Positions 1 through 5,253 of a stretch of DNA of 5,760 bases are shown here, in pieces. Position 1 is the stretch's first letter; every line of letters begins with the position of its first letter. Under the pieces are notes generated by a model, which did no database searches, was not told the origin of the DNA, and worked only from the letters and a program-made list of their open reading frames with translations. Source of the stretch: Clostridiales bacterium UBA1446. Lineage in GTDB: Bacteria > Bacillota > Clostridia > Oscillospirales > Oscillospiraceae. The stretch covers positions 2,337-8,096 of the forward strand of contig DCTG01000004.1 of NCBI GenBank assembly GCA_002329245.1, in the 5' to 3' direction. The position numbers were made by a program, and so were the translations under genes.

Positions 1-652
1 AGACCGCCTCCACGAGGTCGGCAAGGCCGGTGCCGTCCCTGAAATCCGCTCCGTAGGAGGAGATTTCGATGCCGGTCAGCACAAGCTCCCGGTAGCCAAG
101 CTCCGAAAGACGTTTCGTTTCGGATACCGCCTGCGCAAGGGGCAGGGAACGAACGGGCCCGCGGGCATGGGGAATAATACAGTAGGAGCAGTAATTGACG
201 CAGCCGTCCTCAATTTTCAGAAGAGCGCGCGTTCTCCCCGGAAGGCCGCCCGCGGGTAAAAATTCAAAGGCGCGCCGCCGCGCCGGCTTATCGAGGAACA
301 CGGCGGGCCGGGACGCACGGACGGCCTCCTCCAGCCGGGAAAGAAACTCCGTCCGGTCCGCGTTTCCGCCGACAAGGTCCGCGTCCAAGGCGGCAACGGC
401 CTCCGGGGACATCTGGGCATAGCAGCCGCAGACGGCGATCACGGCGCCGGGATTGTTTCTTCGGATACGGCGGATGGCCTGCCGGGATTTCTTATCGCTG
501 GCGGATGTGACCGTGCAGGTATTGATGAGATAGGCGTCCGCGGGGGCGCCGAACGGTACCGTTTCGTGTCCGCGCTCCCGCAGCAGGGTTTCCATCGCCT
601 GCGTTTCATATTGGTTGACCTTGCATCCAAGGGTTAGGATTCCGACAATCAT
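1..652 (-). CDS. mtaB: tRNA (N6-threonylcarbamoyladenosine(37)-C2)-methylthiotransferase MtaB, N-terminal part
   Basis: Radical-SAM enzyme that adds a methylthio group to t6A at position 37 of ANN-decoding tRNAs in the cytoplasm. The reading frame begins at ATG 652-650 and runs off the left edge without a stop, giving 217 residues of a protein usually about 430-450 long. The start is supported by GGAGG at 657-661, four bases upstream. The N-terminal UPF0004 domain carries the auxiliary cluster cysteines C10 (in TLGCKVNQYET), C46 (INTCTVT) and C77 (CGCYAQ). The radical-SAM CxxxCxxC is C151/C155/C158 in EDGCVNYCSYCIIPHARGP. The 'GCKVNQYE' signature separates MtaB from MiaB (GCQMN) and RimO (GCxKN). 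The C-terminal half, including the TRAM domain, lies outside the window. It is transcribed divergently from the cysteine desulfurase gene, which could supply sulfur for such clusters, but that link is only inference. Confidence 0.95.
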   Translation of the reverse strand, partial: MIVGILTLGCKVNQYETQAMETLLRERGHETVPFGAPADAYLINTCTVTSASDKKSRQAIRRIRRNNPGAVIAVCGCYAQMSPEAVAALDADLVGGNADRTEFLSRLEEAVRASRPAVFLDKPARRRAFEFLPAGGLPGRTRALLKIEDGCVNYCSYCIIPHARGPVRSLPLAQAVSETKRLSELGYRELVLTGIEISSYGADFRDGTGLADLVEAV

Positions 653-670
653 GAAGCCTCCAAAAATGGG

Positions 671-699
671 TTGTACTTCCCGGCCCGTCTGCCTATAAT
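671..699 (+). promoter_or_regulatory. Putative sigma-A promoter for the cysteine desulfurase operon
   Basis: TTGTAC at 671-676 and a perfect TATAAT at 694-699 are separated by 17 bases. The -35 element matches the consensus only in TTG, so the call leans on the -10 box and spacing. Transcription would begin near 706 and leave a leader of about 195 bases before the ATG at 902. A second, extended -10-like TGCTATATT at 799-807 has no recognisable -35 box and could be an alternative. Confidence 0.45.
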
Positions 700-804
700 A
701 ATGGGGAGGAAAGGGATATGCTAATAGAGTATGCGCAGGGGAAATCCGCTCCCCGCCGGCGCTGTTTTTCAGTCCGAAACGGAAAAAACCGCCGGGCATG
801 CTAT

Positions 805-833
805 ATTATATCCGCTGCGGTCTTTGCTGTAAA
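805..833 (-). promoter_or_regulatory. Putative sigma-A promoter for mtaB
   Basis: On the minus strand, TTTACA (833-828) and TATAAT (810-805) are separated by exactly 17 bases, which is close to a consensus housekeeping promoter. Transcription would start near 798 and give mtaB a leader of about 145 bases. It lies downstream of the plus-strand promoter at 671-699, so the two transcripts would run over each other between about 706 and 798. Confidence 0.5.
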
Positions 834-901
834 GAAAGGTTTTCGGCGCAAGCGGACAAAACGGAAAAGCCGCCGCAAGGGCGGACGGATGGGAGCATAA
901 C

Positions 902-2041
902 ATGACGGCATATTTGGACAACGCTGCGACAACAAAGGTTTGTGAGCCGGCCGCCGAGGCGGTGCTGCGCGCCATGACGCAAAACTACGGAAACCCCTCG
1001 TCTCTTCATAAGCCCGGTCAGGAAGCGAAAGCCCTCCTGCAGGAGAGCAGGGAAACCGTCGCAAAGGCGTTAGGCTGTTCCCCGGAGGAAATCTTTTTCA
1101 CCTCCAGCGGCACCGAGGGGGACAACTGGGCGGTTTTGTCCGGTGCGGAAGCGGGGCGGCGCAGAGGAAAGCATGTGATCACCACGGCGATGGAGCATCC
1201 GGCCGTCCTGCGCGCCGCCGAGGAGCTGAAGCGCCGCGGGTTTGACGTTACCTTTTTAAGGCCGGACAAGAACGGATACATTTCCGCAAGAACCTTGGAG
1301 GACGCGCTTCGACGGGATACAATCCTTGTTTCCGTGATGCTCGTAAACAACGAAATCGGCACCGTTCTCCCGATCCGGGAAATGGCCGACGCAATCGCCC
1401 GGATGGAATCGCCGGCGCTCTTTCACGTAGACGCGGTGCAGGGATTTCTGAAGATTCCCTTTACGCCGAAGGCTTTAGGCGCAAATCTTCTGACCATCAG
1501 CGGGCATAAGATTCGCGGGCCGAAAGGAATCGGAGCGCTGTATATGCAAAAGGACCTGCGCCTGTCGCCGCTCCTTTTCGGCGGGGGTCAGGAGAGCGGA
1601 TTTCGCCCCGGTACGGAGCCGCTTCCCGGGATTGCCGGGTTTGCCGCCGCCTGCGCCTGTGGCAGCGCGCAGATGGAACAAAGCATCGCCCATATGTCGG
1701 CGCTGCGCGATAAAACGCTGGAACTGCTGCGGGAACGGGGCAGCTTGGCCCGGCAGATCGGCGCGGGCACCGCGCCCCATATTTTGTGCCTTACGCTGCC
1801 GGGCTATCCGAGCCAGCCGTTGGTTCGGTTTTTAAGCGACTTGGGCGTCTATATCTCCGCCGGCAGCGCCTGCCACAAGGGAAAACCAAGCGAGACGCTC
1901 GCCGCCATGGGGCTTCCGAAACCGGAGCGCGACGGGGCGTTTCGCGTCAGCTTTTCGCCCGACAGCACAGGGGAGGAAGTGGAGCTGTTTGTGGACGCGC
2001 TTTTGCGGGCCGAACGGGAGCTGCTGCCGTCGCTCACGTGA
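902..2041 (+). CDS. Cysteine desulfurase (NifS/IscS-type, class V aminotransferase fold)
   Basis: PLP enzyme that takes sulfur from L-cysteine as an enzyme persulfide, releasing alanine, for Fe-S clusters or thiolated tRNA. The 379 residues are full length for the family. Visible motifs are the N-terminal YLDNAATT, SSGTEGDNWA in the cofactor-binding part, H99 (TAMEHPAV) stacking on PLP, D177 and Q180 (HVDAVQG), the Schiff-base lysine K203 (SGHKIRGPKG) and the persulfide cysteine C324 (SAGSACHKGKPSE). All expected catalytic residues are present. The start is supported by GGGAG at 891-895, six bases upstream. The 'SAGSACHKGK' loop resembles clostridial desulfurases that often sit next to thiI or mnmA, but here the next gene, 19 bases on, encodes an MBL-fold hydrolase. 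I therefore leave the symbol blank: nifS, iscS or a dedicated tRNA-thiolation desulfurase cannot be told apart from this window. Confidence 0.93.
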   Translation: MTAYLDNAATTKVCEPAAEAVLRAMTQNYGNPSSLHKPGQEAKALLQESRETVAKALGCSPEEIFFTSSGTEGDNWAVLSGAEAGRRRGKHVITTAMEHPAVLRAAEELKRRGFDVTFLRPDKNGYISARTLEDALRRDTILVSVMLVNNEIGTVLPIREMADAIARMESPALFHVDAVQGFLKIPFTPKALGANLLTISGHKIRGPKGIGALYMQKDLRLSPLLFGGGQESGFRPGTEPLPGIAGFAAACACGSAQMEQSIAHMSALRDKTLELLRERGSLARQIGAGTAPHILCLTLPGYPSQPLVRFLSDLGVYISAGSACHKGKPSETLAAMGLPKPERDGAFRVSFSPDSTGEEVELFVDALLRAERELLPSLT

Positions 2042-2060
2042 TGATATGGGAGGAAGAATA

Positions 2061-2897
2061 ATGAAAGTAACGGTTTTGGTGGAAAACGAAGCCCGGGGCA
2101 GCCTTGCCGCGGAGCACGGCCTTTCCCTCTGGATCGAGTATCGGGGAGGGCGGTATCTGTTGGATACGGGGGCGTCCGACTTGTTTTTGGCCAACGCGGA
2201 CAAGCTGAACATCCCGGTAAGCCGGGCGGACGCGGTTTTTATCTCTCATGCCCATAACGATCATGCGGGCGGGCTACCGGCGTTCTTTGCGCGAAACGGG
2301 AAAGCGAAGGTCTGGCTGCGCGCGGAGAGCCGCGCCTCTTTGCTGAAGGTGGATGAAAACGGCGCGGAGGAGATCGGGCTGCCGGAGGGGATATTGGACC
2401 GGTTTCAGGAACGGTTTGTGCTGGCCGAAGGCGACGCCTATCCCGCGCCGGGACTCTGCCTGACCCCGAATGACTCAAACCGGTTCAGCGCGGTCCGGGA
2501 TCCAAAGCTGATGGAGCGATGCGGGGATTCGCTGATTCCGGACCGCTTTCTGCATGAGCAAAGCCTTCTGGCCGAGGCGGACGACGGAACACTCGTCCTT
2601 TTTAACAGCTGCAGCCACACCGGGATCGTCAGCATTACGGAAAATGTACTTTCCAAGTTTCCCGGCCGGAAGGTGCGCGCCGTAGTCGGCGGTTTTCACA
2701 TGATGGGCAAGACCGGCACGGACTCCATGAACTCCGCGCCGGAGGAAGTTAAGCAGGTTGCCGCGCGTCTGGCGGACCTCGGCGTGGAGGAAATTTACAC
2801 CGGACACTGTACGGGGCTTCCCGCGTTTTCCGTTTTGAAGGACTGTCCCGCGCCGAAGGTTTATTATCTGGAGACCGGAAGCAGTTTCCGCTTCTGA
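2061..2897 (+). CDS. MBL-fold metallo-hydrolase, MJ0301/COG1237-like
   Basis: A 278-residue soluble protein of the metallo-beta-lactamase fold. Metal-binding positions are H63, H65, D67 and H68 in ISHAHNDHAGGL, H186 in NSCSHTGI, and H249 in YTGHCTG; H213 in GGFHMM is another conserved histidine. The 'CSHTGI', 'GGFHM' and 'GHCTG' motifs together point to the COG1237 group, which includes the archaeal protein MJ0301, annotated as a dihydropterin ribofuranosyl-aminobenzene-phosphate synthase. In bacteria that activity is doubtful and the substrate is unknown. I chose ATG 2061 because GGGAGG at 2048-2053 sits seven bases before it. ATG 2046 and codons back to 1989 are open in the same frame, but they would overlap the Shine-Dalgarno or the previous gene. 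It lies 19 bases after the desulfurase gene with no terminator between them, so the two are probably co-transcribed. Confidence 0.9.
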   Translation: MKVTVLVENEARGSLAAEHGLSLWIEYRGGRYLLDTGASDLFLANADKLNIPVSRADAVFISHAHNDHAGGLPAFFARNGKAKVWLRAESRASLLKVDENGAEEIGLPEGILDRFQERFVLAEGDAYPAPGLCLTPNDSNRFSAVRDPKLMERCGDSLIPDRFLHEQSLLAEADDGTLVLFNSCSHTGIVSITENVLSKFPGRKVRAVVGGFHMMGKTGTDSMNSAPEEVKQVAARLADLGVEEIYTGHCTGLPAFSVLKDCPAPKVYYLETGSSFRF

Positions 2898-2944
2898 GGA
2901 AGAATTGCCCGCGCGAAAACGGAGCCGGCGGCAGGAAAGAAATA

Positions 2945-2976
2945 TGAAAAAACGCCGGTATTCGACGTTATTTTTT
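2945..2976 (+). terminator. Weak putative Rho-independent terminator after the MBL gene
   Basis: The arms 2951-2957 (AACGCCG) and 2963-2969 (CGACGTT) pair with one mismatch around a five-base loop, and six T residues follow at 2971-2976. The A-run before the stem can pair with that T-run, making the structure partly symmetrical. The stem is short, so termination may be inefficient. Confidence 0.4.
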
Positions 2977-3048
2977 ATCCGTTTATGAGAAAATCCAGGC
3001 AATAGGGACAAGCTCGCATGCAAACGGCGATGAAACGGAAACGGGAAC

Positions 3049-3072
3049 CTTGAAAACGCCTTTCAAGAAAGG
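3049..3072. repeat. Two overlapping inverted repeats, possible operator
   Basis: CTTGAAA (3049-3055) and TTTCAAG (3061-3067) form a perfect 7-bp inverted repeat with a 5-base spacer. CCTTTC (3059-3064) and GAAAGG (3067-3072) form a perfect 6-bp inverted repeat with a 2-base spacer. They share the TTTC/G bases, so only one could form as a hairpin at a time. Both fall inside the possible promoter TTGAAA(3050)-TATTAT(3073), which suggests a protein-binding site more than a terminator. No T-run follows. No regulator is identified. Confidence 0.35.
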
Positions 3073-3188
3073 TATTATAATTGAAAACTGGAAGGGGAAT
3101 GGAACCGCCATATGACTTGCGGTAACCGCGCCTTTATCGGAGTAACGAAACGTTTTCCTAAAAAATAGTGGAAAGTGCCATATTTTAC

Positions 3189-3217
3189 TTGTCAGATCAT
3201 TTATTTTTCAGTATAAT
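3189..3217 (+). promoter_or_regulatory. Sigma-A promoter of the agr-like operon
   Basis: TTGTCA (3189-3194, five of six consensus bases) and a perfect TATAAT (3212-3217) are separated by 17 bases. Transcription would start near 3224, about 30 bases before the first codon of the DUF5317 gene. The match is strong enough that basal transcription without an activator is plausible. I see no clear pair of AgrA/LytTR-type direct repeats just upstream. Confidence 0.7.
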
Positions 3218-3253
3218 GTGCATACTTCGTGAATTCGAAATCCGGGGGGTAAA

Positions 3254-3829
3254 ATGTTTGAGACATTGTTAGCCGCGGGGCTGCTTGCCAAGATCAAACG
3301 TTACAAGATTAAATACCTCTTTACAACATGGACAATCTATCCCGCGCTGTTCGTTCAGGCGGTGCTCATCTATTTCGAAATCAGCGCCATATGCGGGAAT
3401 TATTACTTTACGCGCTTTGCAAAGGAAATTCAAATATCGGTCATTCTCTCATACATATTTCCAATGCTTGCGTTTCAGCTTTATAAACCCGCTTTGGTCG
3501 GATGCGCTTTGACAACGGCAGGATCCATGCTCAATCATTTTGTCATTGCGCAAAACGGCGGGTCCATGCCTGTCTTTCCGGGCATTTCCTATGTCACGCA
3601 GTATATCCGTCCCCATGTCTTTTCCGGTGATGTGGCGGGGATTCATACGCTTGGAAACGCTGCGGTGAAATACTGGTACCTGACGGATTTTATCGATCTT
3701 GGATATACCGTTTTAAGTCTCGGAGATATCCTGATTCATTTAAACACGCTGATCATGCTGTATTATACGATTAAGGCCGTCAATATGCGGCAGACCGCAA
3801 AGCAATTACAAGGGATTGAAATAAACTAG
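3254..3829 (+). CDS. DUF5317 family integral membrane protein
   Basis: A 191-residue protein with about four hydrophobic segments (roughly residues 21-43, 60-76, 80-99 and 150-173). The family is recognised by the conserved NGGSMPV at 101-107, the 'W-x-L-x-D' element near 141-145 (KYWYLTDFIDLG) and SLGDILI at 155-161, which are the hallmark blocks of DUF5317. Function of the family is unknown. The ATG at 3254 is the first start after the promoter; its only Shine-Dalgarno candidate is the G-run 3244-3249, four bases upstream and unusual in being all G. It is the first gene of the operon, nine bases before the next reading frame. Its position suggests a membrane role linked to the Agr peptide, such as accessory, immunity or sensing, but nothing in the sequence proves that. 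Confidence 0.75.
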   Translation: MFETLLAAGLLAKIKRYKIKYLFTTWTIYPALFVQAVLIYFEISAICGNYYFTRFAKEIQISVILSYIFPMLAFQLYKPALVGCALTTAGSMLNHFVIAQNGGSMPVFPGISYVTQYIRPHVFSGDVAGIHTLGNAAVKYWYLTDFIDLGYTVLSLGDILIHLNTLIMLYYTIKAVNMRQTAKQLQGIEIN

Positions 3830-3838
3830 AGAAAAACG

Positions 3839-4357
3839 GTGATGGGATTGGCGCCAGTTAGCATTTGGGAGCTGTTAATTAAAGGAATACCGGAAAATTT
3901 CATATCGATGATCGCGCTCTATATTTTTACCAATACGAAGGTCACAATTAAAAAATATGTGATTCTGAGTCTGATTTTAGCTGTCATCACATATTTTACG
4001 AGATGGTTTCCCATTAATCTTGCAACGCATACCATGTTGGTTCTATTAGCTCTCATGCTCATACATTTGGCCGCAAATAAAGGAGACTTAAACTACATCA
4101 TTAAAACGATTGTTTCCGTCATTGTAATTGCATTGATTATATTGATATCGGAAACGTTGGACTTTCTTCTTCTTGCTCAAATATACGGGCAGGAAAAAGC
4201 GAATGAAATTTTGCTTGCCGGCGATCCGATCTTAAGAAGCCTTGCGGCGCTTCCGTCGATAGCGATTTTCGGAGCTGTGGTTCTGGTTGTTTATTTGATT
4301 AAAAAAGCCAAAACGAGGAAGCGGAATGGAAATCTTGGCGAGAAAGCTGGCGAATGA
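3839..4357 (+). CDS. Five-segment membrane protein, possible receptor-like domain without a kinase
   Basis: A hydrophobic 172-residue protein with likely membrane segments near residues 18-31, 40-56, 61-79, 88-108 and 131-154, ending in a basic, cytoplasmic-looking tail (KKAKTRKRNG). No catalytic motif is seen. The pattern 'TRWFPINLATHT' followed by long hydrophobic runs, 'SETLDFLLL' and 'DPILRSLAALPS' reminds me of the membrane sensor half found at the N-terminus of some clostridial GHKL histidine kinases, but here the protein stops where a kinase would begin. That resemblance is from memory and not tested. Start may be GTG 3839 or ATG 3842; no strong Shine-Dalgarno precedes either, so coupling to the gene ending at 3829 is likely. 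Its last 32 bases overlap agrB in another frame, tying the two in translation. Confidence 0.75.
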   Translation: MMGLAPVSIWELLIKGIPENFISMIALYIFTNTKVTIKKYVILSLILAVITYFTRWFPINLATHTMLVLLALMLIHLAANKGDLNYIIKTIVSVIVIALIILISETLDFLLLAQIYGQEKANEILLAGDPILRSLAALPSIAIFGAVVLVVYLIKKAKTRKRNGNLGEKAGE

Positions 4358-4988
4358 AATCGCCCGAACCATGCAGTATGATGATGAAAAGGAACAGGTA
4401 GTCGCATATGGACTGATTGCGATCATTCAGACTGCGGTTACCACCGTAATCGTGCTTCTTTTGGGATTTCTCATAGGAGCCCCGGCGGAAGCCATGATTC
4501 TTTGCTTTTCCGTTAGTTTATTGCGGCGGTATACCGGGGGAGCGCATGCGGAAACCATTGAACTTTGTACTGCAATCAGCGTAATCTACTGCACCGTATT
4601 TTCCTATGTAAGCAGATTTGTAATCGGCCCGGCCATCGGATGGTATCTGTTGGGGGCAGTATCGGCGGGAATCTATCTTGCGGCTTTTGCCGTCGTTTAT
4701 AGGCGGGTTCCGGTTGATTCGCCGAATAAACCGATCCGCACGGAGAAAAAAAGGAAACGGATGCGGAAAGGATCGTATTTGACGCTTTCGGTTTTTTTCA
4801 TCGTCTCGGTTGCCGTATTGCTGTTCGGGCTGAAAAACAACAAAGTCCTCTCGCTTCAGGTCAGCCTTTTGTTTGGAATCGCCTGGCAGGTCTTTACCCT
4901 GACAAAAACGGGCGCCGGTTTGATCGGCAGGATCAACGACGTATATGGGAAATTATTTTCAGGGAAGAAAGGGGGGTTATCAACTTGA
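4326..4988 (+). CDS. agrB: AgrB-family membrane peptidase, processes the AgrD propeptide
   Basis: Membrane cysteine endopeptidase that removes the AgrD C-terminal tail and joins the new carboxyl end to a cysteine, making a cyclic thiolactone signal. The 220 residues are somewhat longer than S. aureus AgrB (189). The catalytic pair is H74 and C81 in RRYTGGAHAETIELC, seven residues apart as in S. aureus H77/C84. The conserved 'VDSPNKPI' loop lies at 130-137, followed by a strongly basic stretch (RTEKKRKRMRKGS). Hydrophobic segments are near 28-50, 52-66, 82-99, 104-125, 151-168 and 175-192. The start at 4326 has GAGG (4315-4318) seven bases upstream, inside the previous gene. The stop codon overlaps the TTG start of agrD (4985-4988), so the enzyme and its substrate are translationally coupled. 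Confidence 0.95.
   Translation: MEILARKLANEIARTMQYDDEKEQVVAYGLIAIIQTAVTTVIVLLLGFLIGAPAEAMILCFSVSLLRRYTGGAHAETIELCTAISVIYCTVFSYVSRFVIGPAIGWYLLGAVSAGIYLAAFAVVYRRVPVDSPNKPIRTEKKRKRMRKGSYLTLSVFFIVSVAVLLFGLKNNKVLSLQVSLLFGIAWQVFTLTKTGAGLIGRINDVYGKLFSGKKGGLST
4968..4976 (+). promoter_or_regulatory. Ribosome binding site deciding the agrD TTG start
   Basis: AAAGGGGGG at 4968-4976 lies inside the end of agrB, eight bases before TTG 4985. No other start codon in this frame has a purine-rich site at a suitable distance. The later in-frame ATG codons at 5012 and 5021 would remove the basic N-terminus that AgrD leaders carry. Confidence 0.65.
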
Positions 4989-5122
4989 AACGGTTCAATA
5001 AGCAAACTCTAATGGCCGTGATGAGCGCGGTTGCGGTGTTTGTCGCGGCGGCGGTGGCCAATTCGGCGTGTATTTACTGGATGTATCAGCCGAAGGAGCC
5101 AAAATCCCTCAGAGACGAATAG
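4985..5122 (+). CDS. agrD: AgrD-like cyclic lactone autoinducer propeptide (45 aa)
   Basis: Precursor of the secreted peptide signal, substrate of the AgrB encoded just upstream. It starts at TTG 4985, four bases overlapping the agrB stop, and ends at TAG 5120-5122. The three expected parts are present: a basic then hydrophobic leader (residues 1-25, MKRFNKQTLMAVM...AAAVA), the signal core around NSACIYWM (26-33) with the single cysteine C29, and an acidic/basic tail YQPKEPKSLRDE (34-45). The tail matches the clostridial AgrD pattern 'QPxEPKSLR'. Aligning P39-K40-x-L42 with the 'PKEL' of S. aureus AgrD places the AgrB cut after M33, giving a five-residue ring C29-I-Y-W-M33, perhaps with extra residues in front after leader trimming. 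Cut and ring size are inferred; the AgrD identity is firm. It is easy to miss because of its length and non-ATG start. Confidence 0.92.
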   Translation: MKRFNKQTLMAVMSAVAVFVAAAVANSACIYWMYQPKEPKSLRDE

Positions 5123-5128
5123 GCTTTT

Positions 5129-5168
5129 GAACAAAACGGGGGGCTTAACGCCCCCCGTTTTGTTCTTT
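5129..5168 (+). terminator. Strong Rho-independent terminator of the agr-like operon
   Basis: A perfect 16-bp stem (5129-5144 with 5150-5165, core CGGGGGGC/GCCCCCCG) closes a five-base loop TTAAC seven bases after the agrD stop. The 3' arm is followed by, and itself ends in, T-rich sequence (GTTTTGTTCTTT). The A-run on the 5' arm means it could also terminate transcription arriving from the right. Confidence 0.93.
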
Positions 5169-5191
5169 GGTTGAAATATTGAATAAAAAAA

Positions 5192-5220
5192 TTGCGTTCC
5201 ATATATTTTAATTGTATAAT
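5192..5220 (+). promoter_or_regulatory. Sigma-A promoter of the downstream kinase-like gene
   Basis: TTGCGT (5192-5197) and a perfect TATAAT (5215-5220) are 17 bases apart in an A+T-rich setting. Transcription would start near 5227, leaving a leader of about 27 bases before ATG 5254. Together with the terminator at 5129-5168 this indicates a transcription unit separate from the agr operon. Confidence 0.65.
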
Positions 5221-5253
5221 ATGATAATCACAATATTTTGGGTGTGTGATAGA

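Larger units (their letters stand above)
2898..3253. other. 356-base intergenic region between the metabolic operon and the agr operon
   Basis: No convincing gene is seen here on either strand. From left to right it holds a weak terminator-like hairpin (2945-2976), overlapping palindromes (3049-3072), a possible second promoter (TTGAAA 3050-3055, 17 bases, TATTAT 3073-3078), a small palindrome GCGGTaACCGC (3119-3129) and a good promoter (3189-3217). Base composition moves from G+C-rich to A+T-rich across it, so this is also the compositional boundary of the agr operon. The G-run at 3244-3249 is the only Shine-Dalgarno candidate for the next gene. Confidence 0.6.

Noticed and set aside
1989..2060. 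Upstream extension of the MBL gene to an ATG inside the desulfurase gene, or to ATG 2046
   Set aside because: The added residues do not resemble the family N-terminus, while ATG 2061 begins the typical MKVTVLVEN strand with GGGAGG seven bases upstream.
2871..2912. Hairpin spanning the MBL stop codon (GCAGTTTCC... with GGAAGAATTGC)
   Set aside because: The pairing needs bulges and no T-run follows, so it is not a credible terminator; the structure at 2945-2976 is better.
2475..3023. Minus-strand open frame of 182 codons across the 3' end of the MBL gene
   Set aside because: It is antisense to conserved MBL motifs (CSHTGI, GHCTG), has no recognisable domain or good Shine-Dalgarno, and is explained by the G+C-rich codon usage of the true gene.
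3112..3168. 18-codon frame (MTCGNRAF...KRFPKK) upstream of the agr promoter
   Set aside because: The nearest purine-rich site (about 3090-3097) is too far from the ATG, and the frame does not resemble a propeptide or leader of known type. Probably chance.
3130..3253. AgrA/LytTR-type tandem direct repeats before the agr promoter
   Set aside because: I looked for paired ACAGTTA-like or VirR-box-like repeats spaced 12-13 bases upstream of 3189 and found none convincing.
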